58,272 bases of DNA from Rickettsia conorii (GTDB lineage Bacteria; Pseudomonadota; Alphaproteobacteria; Rickettsiales; Rickettsiaceae): positions 1 to 58,272 of the forward strand of contig DYTE01000006.1 in assembly GCA_020726135.1 (NCBI GenBank), written 5' to 3'. Position 1 is the stretch's first letter, and the number at the start of each line of letters is the position of its first letter. The notes beneath the pieces were generated by a model, which saw only the letters and a program-made list of their open reading frames with translations, had not been told where the DNA came from and did no database searches. A program made the translations under genes and the position numbers. Shown here in pieces: positions 37,419 through 53,348 of this stretch.

Positions 37419-39491
37419 ATGTCAGAGAATAACGATTTAGATAATATACGCAATATTGGAATTTGCGCTCATATTGATGCTGGCAAGACTACTACTACTG
37501 AACGTATATTATATTATACTGGAAAATCATATAAAATTGGTGAAGTTCATGAAGGTGGTGCCACCATGGATTGGATGGCTCAAGAACAGGAACGTGGAAT
37601 TACTATTACCTCTGCTGCAACAACATGTAAATGGATGGATAAAACTATCAATATTATTGATACACCTGGTCACGTTGACTTTACCATAGAAGTAGAGCGT
37701 TCATTACGTGTGCTTGATGGTGCGGTAGCTGTGTTTGATGGTGTAGCTGGGGTTGAGCCTCAGTCTGAAGTTGTATGGCGGCAAGCTGATAAATATAATG
37801 TTCCTAGAATGTGCTTCGTTAATAAAATGGATCGTATGGGAGCAGATTTTTATAGATGCGTTAGTATGATTATTGATAGACTTGGTGCAAAACCACTTGT
37901 CATTCAATTACCTATAGGAATTGAAGAAAATTTTAAAGGCGTTATAGATCTAGTGTCTATGAAAGCTGTTGTATGGAAAGATGAATCTCTCGGAGCTGAA
38001 TATTTTGATCAAGATATTCCAGAAGAGATGAAAGAATTAGCCAATAAATATAGACAAACTCTACTTGATATGGTTTCTGAAATAGATGATCATATTATGG
38101 AAAAACATCTTGAAAACATTGAAATTACAGAAGAAGAGATTAGGTCTTGTATAAGACTTGGAACATTACAAGGTGCTTTTGTTCCTGTATTATGTGGTAG
38201 TGCGTTTAAAAATAAAGGTGTGCAACCACTTCTTGATGCTGTTATATATTATCTTCCTTCACCGGCAGATATTAAAACCGTAAAAGGAATAGATGTTGAT
38301 AGTGCAGAAGAATGTGATTTTGAAATTTCTAAAACAAAACCATTCGCAGCTTTAGCATTTAAAGTAATGACAGATCCATTTGTTGGGTCATTAACCTTTG
38401 TAAGAATATATTCTGGTACTATTACTTGTGGTGTTACAGTAATGAATAGTATTAAAAATAAAAAAGAACGTGTTGGCAGAATGTTGTTAATGCACGCTAA
38501 TGAAAGAGAAGATATAAAAGTTGCTAGTGCTGGAGATATTGTAGCATTTGCAGGTCTTAAAGATACTACAACTGGTGATACATTATGTAGCGTTGAAAAT
38601 CAAGTAATTTTAGAAAAGATGGATTTTCCAGATCCAGTTATAGAACTTGCAATAGAGCCAAAAACAACATCTGATCAAGAAAAAATGTCTTTTGCTTTAT
38701 CTAGACTCGCATCAGAGGATCCATCTTTTAGAGTTTCATCTAATCCGGAAACTGGACAAACAGTGATAAAAGGTATGGGTGAACTACATTTAGATATTAT
38801 TGTAGATCGTATGCGTAGAGAATTTAAGGTGGAAGCAAATGTTGGCGCACCGCAAGTTGCTTATCGTGAAACAATTACATCTTCAACTGATATTGACTAT
38901 ACTCATAAGAAACAATCTGGTGGCGCTGGACAATTTGCTAGAGTAAAGATTAAATTTGAACCTCAAGAAACAGGAGCTGGTTTTTCCTTTGAAAGTAAAA
39001 TTGTTGGAGGTGCTATACCTAAAGAATTTATACCTGGTGTAGAAAAAGGCTTGAATGCAATAAAAGATACAGGTATTATAGCTGGATATCCTATGATAGA
39101 CTTTAAAGCAACATTGATAGATGGTTCATTTCATGATGTTGATTCTAGTGTACTTGCATTTGAAATTGCAGCAAAAGCAGCTTTTAGAGAAGCTATGCCT
39201 AAAGCAACTCCTAAATTATTAGAACCTATAATGAAGGTTGAAGTTGTTACACCTGACCAATATTTGGGTGATGTAATAGGTGATTTAAATTCACGTAGGG
39301 GGCAAGTACAAAGTATGGATCCAAGAGGTAATGCACAAGTTGTTGTGGCTAATGTTCCACTAGCACAGATGTTTGGTTATGTTAATAGTTTACGATCTTT
39401 ATCACAAGGTAGAGCTCAATATAGTATGTTATTCTCTCATTACGATCAAGTTCCTACTCATATAGCAGAAACTGTGAAATCTAAAAAGTAG
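37419..39491 (+). CDS. fusA: Elongation factor G
   Basis: The 690-residue GTPase has P-loop 'AHIDAGKTT' (17-25), 'DTPGHVDFT' and 'NKMDRMG', with domains II-V complete to '[16 protein letters not shown]'. It catalyses translocation. tuf does not follow it; instead there are 296 bp and tRNA-Trp, as expected in Rickettsiales where the elongation factor genes are rearranged. Confidence 0.98.
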   Translation: MSENNDLDNIRNIGICAHIDAGKTTTTERILYYTGKSYKIGEVHEGGATMDWMAQEQERGITITSAATTCKWMDKTINIIDTPGHVDFTIEVERSLRVLDGAVAVFDGVAGVEPQSEVVWRQADKYNVPRMCFVNKMDRMGADFYRCVSMIIDRLGAKPLVIQLPIGIEENFKGVIDLVSMKAVVWKDESLGAEYFDQDIPEEMKELANKYRQTLLDMVSEIDDHIMEKHLENIEITEEEIRSCIRLGTLQGAFVPVLCGSAFKNKGVQPLLDAVIYYLPSPADIKTVKGIDVDSAEECDFEISKTKPFAALAFKVMTDPFVGSLTFVRIYSGTITCGVTVMNSIKNKKERVGRMLLMHANEREDIKVASAGDIVAFAGLKDTTTGDTLCSVENQVILEKMDFPDPVIELAIEPKTTSDQEKMSFALSRLASEDPSFRVSSNPETGQTVIKGMGELHLDIIVDRMRREFKVEANVGAPQVAYRETITSSTDIDYTHKKQSGGAGQFARVKIKFEPQETGAGFSFESKIVGGAIPKEFIPGVEKGLNAIKDTGIIAGYPMIDFKATLIDGSFHDVDSSVLAFEIAAKAAFREAMPKATPKLLEPIMKVEVVTPDQYLGDVIGDLNSRRGQVQSMDPRGNAQVVVANVPLAQMFGYVNSLRSLSQGRAQYSMLFSHYDQVPTHIAETVKSKK

Positions 39492-39739
39492 AATAATATA
39501 GTAAAAAAATTGTTGTATATAAAAATTAATTTTAATTTACTGATTTAATAGAAATGAATATCAATTTGAACAATTAATTTTTTAGTTTTGAAAAATTTGA
39601 AATTATAGATATTTTAGCATTTTATAATATATTTGTAAAAATAAAATGATTTAATTTATGTTAAATGTTAAATAATAAGAATTATAAATTGACTTTCTAG
39701 AAAATATTAAATATTTTAAATTGAAAGTAATTCACTATT

Positions 39740-39768
39740 TTGATTCAAATATATAAATATAGTATAGT
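39740..39768 (+). promoter_or_regulatory. Promoter for tRNA-Trp-secE-nusG
   Basis: -35 TTGATT (39740-39745) and -10 TATAGT (39763-39768) have 17-bp spacing, with the expected start about 13 nt before the tRNA. A second candidate, TTGACT at 39689-39694 with TATTTT at 39712-39717, overlaps a palindrome (39701-39717). Otherwise 39492-39787 shows no gene. Confidence 0.55.
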
Positions 39769-39787
39769 TGTATCATTTTTAGTGTGA

Positions 39788-39863
39788 AGGAGTGTAGCTC
39801 AATTGGTAGAGTTCTGGTCTCCAAAACCAGCGGTTGCGGGTTCAAGTCCTGTCGCTCCTGCCA
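39788..39863 (+). tRNA. tRNA-Trp (anticodon CCA)
   Basis: The 76-nt cloverleaf has acceptor AGGAGTG/CGCTCCT, D stem GCTC/GAGT, anticodon stem CTGGT/ACCAG with loop CTCCAAA (anticodon CCA), T loop TTCAAGT, discriminator G and encoded CCA (39861-39863). It directly precedes secE, the usual bacterial arrangement. Confidence 0.97.
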
Positions 39864-39904
39864 AAAATTTTGTAAGTGTAACATTACTTTATTGAATTAT
39901 AGAT

Positions 39905-40102
39905 ATGAATATAAATAAAATTTATAGATTTTTTGAACAAGTAAAGCAAGAAACTCAAAAAGTAACATGGCCTAATCGCCAGGAAATGATTATTTCTACT
40001 GGTATAGTTGTGTTTACGGTTTTTGTTTTTAGTGTCACATGTTTATTTTTAGACTATGGCATACATAATATAATGCAAATATTACTAAATATTGGGAAAT
40101 AG
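39905..40102 (+). CDS. secE: Protein translocase subunit SecE
   Basis: The 65-residue protein has the bacterial SecE form: '[20 protein letters not shown]' amphipathic helix followed by one membrane helix. It clamps SecY in the inner membrane. It lies between tRNA-Trp and nusG as in most bacteria. Confidence 0.95.
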   Translation: MNINKIYRFFEQVKQETQKVTWPNRQEMIISTGIVVFTVFVFSVTCLFLDYGIHNIMQILLNIGK

Positions 40103-40109
40103 AGATATA

Positions 40110-40655
40110 GTGTTAGAAGAAATTGTTGCTAGATGGTATGTTGTTTACACATTATCTGGATCGGAAAAACGTATAAAGCAAATGATACTTGAACAAGTAG
40201 CAAAACATTCTATGTCTGAATTTTTTGAGGACATAGTAGTTCCAACTATTGAAGTATCGGGAATAAAACGTGGAAAGACCGTTATTCTAGAGAAAAAATT
40301 CATGCCTGGATATGTGTTAATAAAAATGAAAATGACACCAGAATCTTGGCATTTTGTAAAAAACATTACAAAAATCGGTGGTTTTTTAGGTGGTAAACTT
40401 TCGCCTAAAGCATTAACAGATAAGGAAGCTGAAGCTATTTTTAAAGGTCTTGAGGCAGAAGAAATTGGAGCAAAGAATGCTAAATTATATGAAATTGGAC
40501 AAGGCGTTGTGGTAACAGATGGTCCATTTGAAACTTTTGTTGGTATTGTTGAAGATGTTGATTATGAAAAATCTAAGATGAGAGTTTCAATATCTATTTT
40601 TGGTAAGGCAACTCTTATTGAGCTTGGTTTTGCTCAAGTAAAGAAAAATGTTTAA
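40110..40655 (+). CDS. nusG: Transcription termination/antitermination protein NusG
   Basis: The protein has the NGN domain ('RWYVVYTLSGSEKRIKQMI', 'KFMPGYVLIKM') and a C-terminal KOW domain ('GQGVVVTDGPFETFVGIVED'). It links RNA polymerase to Rho or to the ribosome. GTG 40110 (181 residues) is chosen because 'agaga' lies just upstream; a TTG at 40092 inside secE is possible. Confidence 0.96.
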   Translation: MLEEIVARWYVVYTLSGSEKRIKQMILEQVAKHSMSEFFEDIVVPTIEVSGIKRGKTVILEKKFMPGYVLIKMKMTPESWHFVKNITKIGGFLGGKLSPKALTDKEAEAIFKGLEAEEIGAKNAKLYEIGQGVVVTDGPFETFVGIVEDVDYEKSKMRVSISIFGKATLIELGFAQVKKNV

Positions 40656-40697
40656 ATGTTTGAATAATAAATATATTTAAGTTGAGGAAAGTGTTAA

Positions 40698-41135
40698 ATG
40701 GCAAAAAAAATCACTGGTTACATTAATCTAACAATAGGTGCTGGTAAGGCTAATCCCTCACCACCTATAGGACCTGCTTTAGCGCAGAAAAAACTTAACA
40801 TAATGGAATTTTGTAAAACTTTCAATGCTCAAACACAATCAAAAGAGCTAGGAACTCCAATTCCAGTGGTAATATCTGTTTATGAAGACAATAGTTTTAC
40901 CTTTGTTATGAAAACTTCTCCTGCTTCATTTTATTTGAAACAATGTGCAAAAATATCTAAAGGTGCTTCAGCTACTAAAAAAGAAGCTCATATTGGTACT
41001 GTCACTATGGCTGATTGTGAAATGATTGCAAAAGAAAAAATGAAAGATTTAAATACGAATGATCTTGCTTCTGCTACCAAAATGATATGTGGTACTGCAG
41101 GATCTATGGGTATAATTGTTGTTGATGGTAATTAA
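40698..41135 (+). CDS. rplK: 50S ribosomal protein L11
   Basis: The 145-residue protein has the L11 N-terminal proline motif '[16 protein letters not shown]' and C-terminal rRNA-binding domain 'GTAGSMGI'. It forms the GTPase-associated centre. It is preceded by 'gaggaaag'. It heads the rplKAJL group. Confidence 0.98.
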   Translation: MAKKITGYINLTIGAGKANPSPPIGPALAQKKLNIMEFCKTFNAQTQSKELGTPIPVVISVYEDNSFTFVMKTSPASFYLKQCAKISKGASATKKEAHIGTVTMADCEMIAKEKMKDLNTNDLASATKMICGTAGSMGIIVVDGN

Positions 41136-41137
41136 AT

Positions 41138-41851
41138 ATGGTACTTGAAATAAATAAATTTAAAGGCGGAAAAAAAATTAGATCTGCTAGAACAAAAATT
41201 GAGTCAACTAAATATTATAATGTGACTGAAGCTTTAGAAAATCTTAAAGAATTCTCCTTTGTAAAGTTTGATGAAACTTTAGATATTAATGTAAAACTAG
41301 GTGTTGATCCAAGACATTCAGACCAAACTGTAAGAGGGATAGTCTTATTACCTGCTGGCACTGGTAAAAACATAAGAATTGCTGTAATATGTAAAGATGA
41401 AACTAAAATTTCAGAAGCTTTAGCTGCTGGTGCTGATATTGTTGGATCTGGTGATTTAATAGATGAAATAAAATCTGGTAAAATTAACTTTGATGTATGT
41501 ATAGCTACCCCTGATATGATGCCTTCTATAGGTGCTATTGCAAAAATACTTGGGCCTAAAGGTTTGATGCCTAATCCTAAATTAGGTACGGTAACAAATG
41601 ATATACAGAATGCTGTAAAAAATGTAAAAAATGGTCAGGTTGAGTTTCGCGCTGAGTCAAAAGGGATAGTTCATGCAGGTATTGGTAAATTATCTTTTTC
41701 AATTAAAAATTTGCATGAAAATGTGAAGGCATTTGTAGCAGCGGTAATAAAAGCAAAACCTAGTGGCGCAAAAGGTAATTATCTAAAAGCTATATATTTA
41801 TCATCTAGTATGGGCGTGTCTCTAAAGATAGATTTAGCAAGCGTATCGTAA
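41138..41851 (+). CDS. rplA: 50S ribosomal protein L1
   Basis: The 237-residue protein shows L1 motifs '[20 protein letters not shown]', '[15 protein letters not shown]' and '[15 protein letters not shown]'. It forms the L1 stalk at the E site. It starts 2 bp after rplK. Confidence 0.98.
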   Translation: MVLEINKFKGGKKIRSARTKIESTKYYNVTEALENLKEFSFVKFDETLDINVKLGVDPRHSDQTVRGIVLLPAGTGKNIRIAVICKDETKISEALAAGADIVGSGDLIDEIKSGKINFDVCIATPDMMPSIGAIAKILGPKGLMPNPKLGTVTNDIQNAVKNVKNGQVEFRAESKGIVHAGIGKLSFSIKNLHENVKAFVAAVIKAKPSGAKGNYLKAIYLSSSMGVSLKIDLASVS

Positions 41852-41870
41852 TAGTATAAGGAGAAAGAAA

Positions 41871-42389
41871 GTGTTAAGAACAGAGAAGCAAGAATCTATT
41901 AAAGATATTGAGAATATTTGTAAAAATTCTGCATCTTTGATAGTTACGCATTATCACGGTCTCACTGTTAGTCAGTTGAGTAATTTGCGAAATGAATTGA
42001 AAGCTGTTGGCGGAGGATTGAAAATAGTCAAGAATACTTTATCTAAAATTGCTGCAAAAAATTCAGACAATAGTGAAGCTGTTCGTTTATTTTCAGGTCC
42101 TACTGCTATTGCATATTCAAATGATCAAGTTGCTGTTGCAAAAGCTTTAGTAACATTTGCAAAAAATAATAATAAGTTAAAAATAATTGGTGCAATTATT
42201 GATAATAAGGTTGTAGATAGTTCTGATGTTAATATTATTGCTACACTACCTTCATTTGATGAAATGCGCGCTAAATTACTTGCAACATTACTTGCTCCAG
42301 CTACGAATATTGCAAAAATTGTACAAGCTCCTGTAACTCAAGTCGTTAGAGTAATAGCTGCTTTTACAGATAAAGATAAAATTAATTAA
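41871..42389 (+). CDS. rplJ: 50S ribosomal protein L10
   Basis: The 172-residue protein starts at GTG after 'aaggagaaag'. 'VTHYHGLTVSQLSNLRNEL' and 'KIVKNTLSKIA' are L10 hallmarks; the C-terminal helix binds L7/L12 dimers. Only 19 nt separate it from rplA, leaving no room for the L10 leader that controls this gene in many bacteria. Confidence 0.97.
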   Translation: MLRTEKQESIKDIENICKNSASLIVTHYHGLTVSQLSNLRNELKAVGGGLKIVKNTLSKIAAKNSDNSEAVRLFSGPTAIAYSNDQVAVAKALVTFAKNNNKLKIIGAIIDNKVVDSSDVNIIATLPSFDEMRAKLLATLLAPATNIAKIVQAPVTQVVRVIAAFTDKDKIN

Positions 42390-42413
42390 ACTATTTAACA
42401 TAAAGATAAGATT

Positions 42414-42785
42414 ATGACAAATTTAGAAAAAATTACGGAAGAATTATCTTCATTAACATTATTACAAGCTGTTGAACTTGTTAAGATTCTTGAAGAAAAA
42501 TGGGGGGTTACAGCTAATGCTCCTGTAATGGCTATGGCTGTTGCAGCTCCTTCAACAGAAGAAGTTGCTGAAAAAACATCATTTACTCTTACATTAGTAT
42601 CTTTTGGTGAGAAAAAAATAGATGTTATAAAAGTTGTACGTGAAATTACAAATCTCGGTTTAACTGAAGCTAAAGCAATTGTTGATGCGGCTCCTAAAGC
42701 TGTTTTACAAGATGTTAATAAAACAGTAGCTGAAGAAGCTAAAGCTAAATTAGAAGCAGCTGGTGCTAAGGTTGAAATAAAATAA
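42414..42785 (+). CDS. rplL: 50S ribosomal protein L7/L12
   Basis: The 123-residue protein has the N-terminal dimer domain '[19 protein letters not shown]', an Ala/Val-rich hinge, and the factor-binding domain '[20 protein letters not shown]'. It recruits translational GTPases. A hairpin follows 6 nt after the stop. Confidence 0.98.
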   Translation: MTNLEKITEELSSLTLLQAVELVKILEEKWGVTANAPVMAMAVAAPSTEEVAEKTSFTLTLVSFGEKKIDVIKVVREITNLGLTEAKAIVDAAPKAVLQDVNKTVAEEAKAKLEAAGAKVEIK

Positions 42786-42791
42786 ATATTT

Positions 42792-42823
42792 AAAGGAGTG
42801 AATAAAATATTATTGACTCCTTT
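42792..42823 (+). terminator. Hairpin between rplL and rpoB (attenuator or processing site)
   Basis: AAAGGAGT (42792-42799) and ACTCCTTT (42816-42823) form an 8-bp stem around a 16-nt A+T loop that can pair further. No strong T run follows, so partial termination or RNase processing is more likely than full termination. The 394-bp gap also holds a consensus -35 TTGACA at 43019 without a good -10, and TTGTCA/TATGAA at 42899-42927. Confidence 0.5.
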
Positions 42824-43179
42824 GAATAATAAAATATATTGTTTTTGTAAAAACTTTGCGAAACATTTTGTAATTATATAAGCAATATCAATCATAAATT
42901 GTCAATTTAAAATAGCTTGATTATGAAATGATATTACGAAAATTCAAGAGTTAATACATTAATAATATTTATATAAAATTGGAAGCTTTATATGTAAATA
43001 ATATTTTCATTAGAAATGTTGACATTGTTATTTTTAAAACAAATTTTATTTTATATTAATCGTCTAATCAATTATCTATTGATTTTAAATTGTTTCCTCA
43101 TGATATGATAAGGTTTATAACGCATATATATGGTAGTCTATCCATGTATTCAATGTAATTGTTAAAGAGATATAAATAA

Positions 43180-46100
43180 TTGGAAAATTATATGATGTTC
43201 ACTAAACGTGTAAGAAAAAATTTTGGTAAGATAAATTTAGTTGCTTCTATACCAAATTTAATAGAAGTACAAAAAAAATCATATAATGATTTTCTGCAGT
43301 TTGATACTCCTGAAAAAGAAAGATCAAGAAAAGGGTTACAGGCTGTATTTAATTCAATTTTTCCGATATCAGAACCATCAGGCGTTGCAACTCTTGAGTT
43401 TGTTAAATATGAATTCGACAGTCCTAAGTATGATGTAGATGAGTGTAATCAGAGAGGTCTCAGTTATGCAGCTCATTTAAAAGTTACTTTGCGTTTGAGT
43501 ATATGGGATGTTGATTCAGATAATCTTAAACGAGAACTAAGAAGTTTGAAAGAACAAGAAGTATATATGGGTGATATACCACTCATGACACAGAATGGTA
43601 CTTTCATTATTAATGGGACCGAAAGAGTAGTAGTATCTCAAATGCACAGGTCTCCTGGATTATTCTTTTATCATGATGAAGGAAAGGTTCATTCGTCTGG
43701 TAAATTTTTATATTCGGCTAGAATAATACCTTATCGTGGTTCTTGGCTTGATTTTGAGTTTGATTCAAAAGATATTTTATATTTTCGAATTGATAGAAAA
43801 AGAAAATTATATGCAACTACATTGTTACGTGCTATAGGCATGACCACTAATGAGATAATAAAATTCTATTATGATTCAATTGAATATACAAAACAATCAG
43901 AATCCTGGTCTACTATGTTCCTAGCCGAATCTATTATAGCTCATAAATTAACGCATGATTTAGTAGATGCCGATACTGGTAAAATGATTCTTAAAGCTGA
44001 ACAAAAAATTACACCTCGTATAGCTAAAAAATTTGCTAGCGATGGATTAAAAAATATTTTAGTTAATAACGAATATTTAATAGATAAATTTTTAGCTGCA
44101 GATTTAATAGATAATCTAACAGGAGAAATTATGGCACCAGTTGGTGAATTAATAACTCCAGAGATTTTAGATATTATTAATAAACTCGAAATAAAAAATA
44201 TTTCAGTATTAGCAATTAACCAATATGTTACACCAGACATTAGAAATACTTTGTTTGCTGATAAAAATTTAGATACAGCTTCTGCTTTAAGTGATATTTT
44301 TAGAGTATTAAGACCTGGCGAGCCTCCTAATATAGAAGCTGCTAAAGGATTATTTTACAGTTTATTTTTTGATTCTACAAGATATGATCTTTCAGAAGTT
44401 GGGCGTATAAAAATTAATTCACGTTTAAATATAAATTTAGACAGTAATACTACTGTTTTAACCTCTGAAGATTTAAAATATATGCTTAAATTTTTAGTTT
44501 CTTTAAAAAATGGTAATGGAGCTGTAGATGATATAGATCATTTAGGAAATAGGCGCGTTAGATCAGTTGGAGAATTGATAGAAAACCAATTTAGAATAGG
44601 AATGGTTCGCATGGCAAAAGCTGTGTTAGAAAAAATGTCATCTGTTGAACCTGATACAGTCATGCCTTATGATTTAATCAATTCTAAAGTATTAGTTGCT
44701 TCTGTAAAAGAATTTTTTACTACTTCTCAATTATCTCAGTTTATGGATCAAACAAATCCATTGTCTGAAATTACACATAAAAGAAGACTCTCTGCACTTG
44801 GACCTGGCGGTTTAAGTAGAGAACGAGCAAGCTTTAATGTAAGAGACGTACATCCAACTCACTACGGACGTGTTTGTCCTATTGAAACACCAGAGGGGCA
44901 AAATATTGGTTTAATTAATTCAACAGCAACTTATGCAGGAATTAATCAATATGGTTTTATTGAGAGCCCATATCGTAAAGTTGTGAATGGTATTGTTACT
45001 GATGAAGTTATATATTTATCAGCAATAGAGGAATCAAAATATAAAATTGCGCAAGCTACTGAAACAGTTGATAATAATGGTAAATTATTAGAAGAATTAA
45101 TCAATTGTAGGACAGATAATGGTAATTTTGCAATGGTTTCACCAAATGAGGTAGATTTTATTGATGTTGCTCCTATGCAGGTTGTTTCTGTAGCTGCATC
45201 ACTTATACCATTTTTGGAAAATGATGATGCAAACAGAGCTCTTATGGGTTCAAACATGCAAAGGCAGGCTGTTCCTTTGATTAAAAGTGATGCTCCTCTT
45301 GTTGGTACTGGTATAGAAGCTATTGTTGCTAAAGATTCTGGTGCAGCTGTGATTGCATTAAATGATGGTATAGTTGAACAAGTTGATGCTACTAGAATAG
45401 TTGTACGAACTACAAATCAGAAGGATTATGGTTCATCAGGTGTAGATATTTATAATTTACTAAAATTTAAAAGATCTAATCACAATACTTGTATTAATCA
45501 AAGACCTTTAATTCACCCAGGATCTATTGTTAAAAAAGGTGATGTTATCGCAGATGGTCCATCTATGGATAATGGTGAGATTGCTTTAGGCCGTAATGTA
45601 TTATTAGCATTTTTACCATGGAATGGCTACAATTTCGAAGATTCAATATTAATTTCTGAACGTATAGTAAAAGATGATATATTCACATCAATTCATATTG
45701 AAGAATTTGAATTAGTTGCTAGAGATACAAGACTTGGACCTGAAGAAATTACAAGAGATATTCCAAATGTTAGTGATCATGCATTACGTCATTTAGATGA
45801 AGTAGGAATTGTTTATGTTGGTGCAGAGGTTAAATCTGGTGATATACTTGTTGGTAAGGTAACTCCAAAAAGCGAATCACCAATGACACCTGAGGAAAAA
45901 ATACTTAGAGCAATTTTTGGTGAAAAAGCATCTGATGTTCATGATTCATCTCTTCATGTTCCCCCGGGTGTTACCGGTACTGTAGTTGATGTAAGGGTTT
46001 TTGCTCGTAGAGGAATTGAAAAAGATGAGCGTGCTTTATCAATCGAAAAACAACAAATTGCAAAATTAAGTAAAGATAGAGATGATGAACTCAAGATAAT

Positions 46101-47283
46101 TGAACATTTTGTATATAGTCATTTAAGGGATATTTTAATTAATAAAACTATCATTAGTGGCCCTAAATCTGTTAAGTCTGCAAATATTGTTACAAAAGAA
46201 ATTTTAAAAAATCTTTCGAAAGGACAATTATGGCAGCTTGTAGTTGATGATATTTCTATTATGAATGAGATAGAGCAGATCAAGAATAAATATGAAACTC
46301 ATAAAAATACGTTGAATAAAAGTTTTTCACATAAAGTAGAAAAACTTCAAACTGGAAGTGATTTACCGCAAGGTGCATTGAAAATTGTAAAAGTATTTAT
46401 AGCAACTAAACATAAATTACAACCAGGCGATAAAATGGCTGGAAGACATGGTAATAAAGGTGTTATTTCACGTATTTTACCAGAAGAAGATATGCCATTT
46501 TTACCAGATGGTACAGTTATAGATATAGTTTTAAATCCTCTTGGTTTACCTTCACGTATGAATATTGGACAAATACTTGAAACCCATTTAGGATGGGCTT
46601 CTGTTGCTTTAGGTAAAAAATTACATAATCTTTTAGATGAATATCAAGATGCTAATATTGATTTTACTGTTATTAAAAATTTCTTAAAAGAGATTTTTGG
46701 CACTAATTCTTCAATTAGTAATATTGATGATATTTCAAATGAAGATTTACTGCATTTATGTAAAGATATTACAGAAAAAGGCGTATATTTTGCAACACCA
46801 GTATTTGATGGCGCAAAAGTAAAAGATGTTAAAGATATGTTAAGACTAGCATCAGAGAATGAATCAGGACAAGTTCCATTAATTGATGGTAGAACTGGTG
46901 AATATTTTGATAGAGATGTTACAGTAGGATATAAATATATATTGAAATTATCGCATCTTGTTGATGATAAAATTCACGCACGTTCAACAGGTTTTTATAG
47001 TTTAGTAACTCAACAACCTTTAGGAGGAAAATCTAATTTTGGTGGACAAAGATTCGGAGAGATGGAAACTTGGGCTATGCAGGCATATGGTGCTGCTTAT
47101 ACTCTTCAAGAAATGTTAACTGTGAAATCTGATGACGTCGTTGGAAGAATTAAGATTTTTGAATCTATAGTTAAAGGTGAAACTAGTTTTGAATCAGGTA
47201 TACCTGAATCATTTAATGTTATGATAAAAGAATTAAGATCATTATGTTTAAATGTTAAATTAGAAGATTCTGTATTAAAATAG
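43180..47283 (+). CDS. rpoB: DNA-directed RNA polymerase subunit beta
   Basis: The 1367-residue subunit is complete and not fused to rpoC. The rifampicin region '[20 protein letters not shown]' continues with '[17 protein letters not shown]', where the usual resistance positions look wild type. Downstream '[11 protein letters not shown]' has Gln574 where E. coli has P564. '[15 protein letters not shown]' and the C-terminal '[19 protein letters not shown]' are conserved. The TTG start has 'agaga' 9 nt upstream; ATG 43192 is the alternative. Confidence 0.97.
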   Translation: MENYMMFTKRVRKNFGKINLVASIPNLIEVQKKSYNDFLQFDTPEKERSRKGLQAVFNSIFPISEPSGVATLEFVKYEFDSPKYDVDECNQRGLSYAAHLKVTLRLSIWDVDSDNLKRELRSLKEQEVYMGDIPLMTQNGTFIINGTERVVVSQMHRSPGLFFYHDEGKVHSSGKFLYSARIIPYRGSWLDFEFDSKDILYFRIDRKRKLYATTLLRAIGMTTNEIIKFYYDSIEYTKQSESWSTMFLAESIIAHKLTHDLVDADTGKMILKAEQKITPRIAKKFASDGLKNILVNNEYLIDKFLAADLIDNLTGEIMAPVGELITPEILDIINKLEIKNISVLAINQYVTPDIRNTLFADKNLDTASALSDIFRVLRPGEPPNIEAAKGLFYSLFFDSTRYDLSEVGRIKINSRLNINLDSNTTVLTSEDLKYMLKFLVSLKNGNGAVDDIDHLGNRRVRSVGELIENQFRIGMVRMAKAVLEKMSSVEPDTVMPYDLINSKVLVASVKEFFTTSQLSQFMDQTNPLSEITHKRRLSALGPGGLSRERASFNVRDVHPTHYGRVCPIETPEGQNIGLINSTATYAGINQYGFIESPYRKVVNGIVTDEVIYLSAIEESKYKIAQATETVDNNGKLLEELINCRTDNGNFAMVSPNEVDFIDVAPMQVVSVAASLIPFLENDDANRALMGSNMQRQAVPLIKSDAPLVGTGIEAIVAKDSGAAVIALNDGIVEQVDATRIVVRTTNQKDYGSSGVDIYNLLKFKRSNHNTCINQRPLIHPGSIVKKGDVIADGPSMDNGEIALGRNVLLAFLPWNGYNFEDSILISERIVKDDIFTSIHIEEFELVARDTRLGPEEITRDIPNVSDHALRHLDEVGIVYVGAEVKSGDILVGKVTPKSESPMTPEEKILRAIFGEKASDVHDSSLHVPPGVTGTVVDVRVFARRGIEKDERALSIEKQQIAKLSKDRDDELKIIEHFVYSHLRDILINKTIISGPKSVKSANIVTKEILKNLSKGQLWQLVVDDISIMNEIEQIKNKYETHKNTLNKSFSHKVEKLQTGSDLPQGALKIVKVFIATKHKLQPGDKMAGRHGNKGVISRILPEEDMPFLPDGTVIDIVLNPLGLPSRMNIGQILETHLGWASVALGKKLHNLLDEYQDANIDFTVIKNFLKEIFGTNSSISNIDDISNEDLLHLCKDITEKGVYFATPVFDGAKVKDVKDMLRLASENESGQVPLIDGRTGEYFDRDVTVGYKYILKLSHLVDDKIHARSTGFYSLVTQQPLGGKSNFGGQRFGEMETWAMQAYGAAYTLQEMLTVKSDDVVGRIKIFESIVKGETSFESGIPESFNVMIKELRSLCLNVKLEDSVLK

Positions 47284-47365
47284 ACTTTTAATTATAATCA
47301 ATGATACAAATTTTGTAACAATGTTAGATGAAATAAACAAATATATGATAGGCAATATATAATAG

Positions 47366-51502
<4,137 letters not shown>

Positions 51503-51524
51503 CTTTAATTAATAGGTAATATTT

Positions 51525-52094
51525 ATGGAAATTTCAGCAAATTCTATTAGAGCTGGTAATATATTATTATACAAGGATGAATTATGGTCAGTTGCTAAAA
51601 CTCCAGTTCATACAAAACCTGGTAAGGGACCTGCTTATGTACAAGTTGAGATGAAAAACATCAAAACTGGAAATAAGTTAAATGAACGTTTTAGTTCTTC
51701 TGATCATGTCACAAGAGTTCAATTAGAAAGAAAAGATTATCAATTTTTATACATTGAAGATAATAATTTAATTCTTATGGATATGGATAATTTTGAACAA
51801 ATATCGATAAATTCTAAAATTATGGATGATAAAATTTTATTTCTTGAAGATAATATGATGTTATTTGTTGAGTTTTATGAAGATATGCCCATATCTATAG
51901 ATCTACCTCAAACAATTATATGTACTATTATTAATACAGATCCTGTAATTAAAGGCTCAACTGTGACATCGTCTTATAAACCTGCAATTCTTCACAATAA
52001 GGTTAAAGTTATGGTACCATCCTATTTGACAATTGGTGAAAAAATATTAGTTAAAACAGAGGATGTTAGTTTTGTTGAGAGAGTAAAAAGTTAA
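51525..52094 (+). CDS. efp: Elongation factor P
   Basis: The 189-residue protein has the EF-P three-domain layout. The modification loop reads '[20 protein letters not shown]', with a lysine at the loop tip where EpmA-type modification occurs. It relieves stalling at proline runs. The C-terminal '[19 protein letters not shown]' is typical. It follows rpoC by 22 bp and precedes the SuhB-like gene by 4 bp. Confidence 0.96.
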   Translation: MEISANSIRAGNILLYKDELWSVAKTPVHTKPGKGPAYVQVEMKNIKTGNKLNERFSSSDHVTRVQLERKDYQFLYIEDNNLILMDMDNFEQISINSKIMDDKILFLEDNMMLFVEFYEDMPISIDLPQTIICTIINTDPVIKGSTVTSSYKPAILHNKVKVMVPSYLTIGEKILVKTEDVSFVERVKS

Positions 52095-52098
52095 TTAT

Positions 52099-52935
52099 AT
52101 GCAACCTCTTACAACATTATTAATATCATCAGCACGTAAAGCTATTAGATTTTTGCAGCGTGATTTTTTTGAACTTGAATTATTGCAGTCATCTAAAAGT
52201 TCAAATGAAATATTTTGTAAAAATTCATATTCTATGCTTAAAGAAAGATTGATAGATGAATTGCAAAAATATGTAGAAAATATTTTTTTTTCCGATGAGA
52301 TGTTTGATAATGAAGAAAATTTATTAGATGATTCTTATAATGATTGTATAATTATACATGAAATTGATTCTGTTGAAAATTTTTCAAGATCTATTCCATT
52401 CTTTGGTATAAGTATAGCCTATTTGCAAAGAATTAATGGTATCATGATAATTATGACCTCTATTGTCGTATTACCAACATTTGATTCTATTTATTATGCA
52501 GAAAAAGGATGTGGTGGTTCTCTTGATTCTGGAAATCATTCAGCTAGAAATTTAAGACTTAGAGTTTCATCATGCAATAATATCAATTCTGCCTTATGTA
52601 ATGGTGGAGCCCAAATAGAATTAGGACTGAATCAACAAAATGCAAGAATATTTGCATCTAATATATATGAATTAATATTATTTATTTCTGGAAAAATAGA
52701 TGTAATATTATTTTTAAACTTAAATAATATTATGAGAAAATCTTTTGAGTTACTAATTCAAGAATCAGGTGGTATGATAGCACAAAATAATCAGATTTTT
52801 GTTGCAACAAATCCATTATTGTCAAAATATATTGATGAAACATTACATTCTATGCTTGAATCAAATAAATATGGTATAAGTACTGAAGGTCTAACATTTA
52901 TGAATAAAAGAAAAATTTTAACTATCAAGACATAA
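52099..52935 (+). CDS. suhB: Inositol monophosphatase / SuhB-family protein with degenerate metal site
   Basis: The 278-residue protein keeps the IMPase fold order: 'FFSDEMF' (E67, equivalent to the first glutamate), then 'IIHEIDSVENFSRSIPFFGI' in place of 'WVIDPLDGTTNF', then 'AEKGCGGSL'. The first Asp of DPxDGT is replaced by H87, the GT by SV, and the later WD motif is missing near 'LNLNNIMRKSFELLIQESGG'. Only D90 and E67 remain recognisable. Phosphatase activity is therefore doubtful. Position after efp is common in Rickettsiales. Confidence 0.82.
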   Translation: MQPLTTLLISSARKAIRFLQRDFFELELLQSSKSSNEIFCKNSYSMLKERLIDELQKYVENIFFSDEMFDNEENLLDDSYNDCIIIHEIDSVENFSRSIPFFGISIAYLQRINGIMIIMTSIVVLPTFDSIYYAEKGCGGSLDSGNHSARNLRLRVSSCNNINSALCNGGAQIELGLNQQNARIFASNIYELILFISGKIDVILFLNLNNIMRKSFELLIQESGGMIAQNNQIFVATNPLLSKYIDETLHSMLESNKYGISTEGLTFMNKRKILTIKT

Positions 52936-52990
52936 TTACTTACCAGATCTATCAAAATTAAAATTTTTAATATAATATTTGAGTTATTTT

Positions 52991-53272
52991 ATGAAAAAAT
53001 TTACTGTAAATTGTAATTTTGGAGGACAAATAGCACCTTTTATAATATATGTAGGTACTCCTAAAGATGATCATCATCCACTTCATTTTCAAGCTGATTG
53101 GCTTTCAAAAACAAGAGGTGGAACTATTCCTCCAGAGGTAACTGAAGCTTTAACAAAATTACAAGCGCTTTCCAAAAAAAATAATGTTTCATTAGAAGAT
53201 TTATGTGTCTATGCTTTAGGTTCTGCCCAGCAAGATAAAAATAAGGATGAAGATAATGATGATGATATATAA
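52991..53272 (+). CDS. DUF2610 family protein
   Basis: The small protein (about 93 residues) with '[20 protein letters not shown]' and '[19 protein letters not shown]' matches DUF2610, a family known mainly from Rickettsiales. Function is unknown. The C-terminal 15 residues are an acidic Asp/Glu/Asn run. ATG 52991, with 'tgag' upstream, is preferred over TTG 52979. Confidence 0.85.
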   Translation: MKKFTVNCNFGGQIAPFIIYVGTPKDDHHPLHFQADWLSKTRGGTIPPEVTEALTKLQALSKKNNVSLEDLCVYALGSAQQDKNKDEDNDDDI

Positions 53273-53348
53273 ATTTATCAAAGTTTTAATTGTAAATAAT
53301 CTACATAAATGATATCTTAAATTAATTTAAATAATATTGAGAATAAAA

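Noticed and set aside
43019-43047. Consensus -35 TTGACA upstream of rpoB
   Set aside because: No acceptable -10 occurs at 16-18 bp spacing; the only TATATT is 27 bp away, so it is not called as a promoter.
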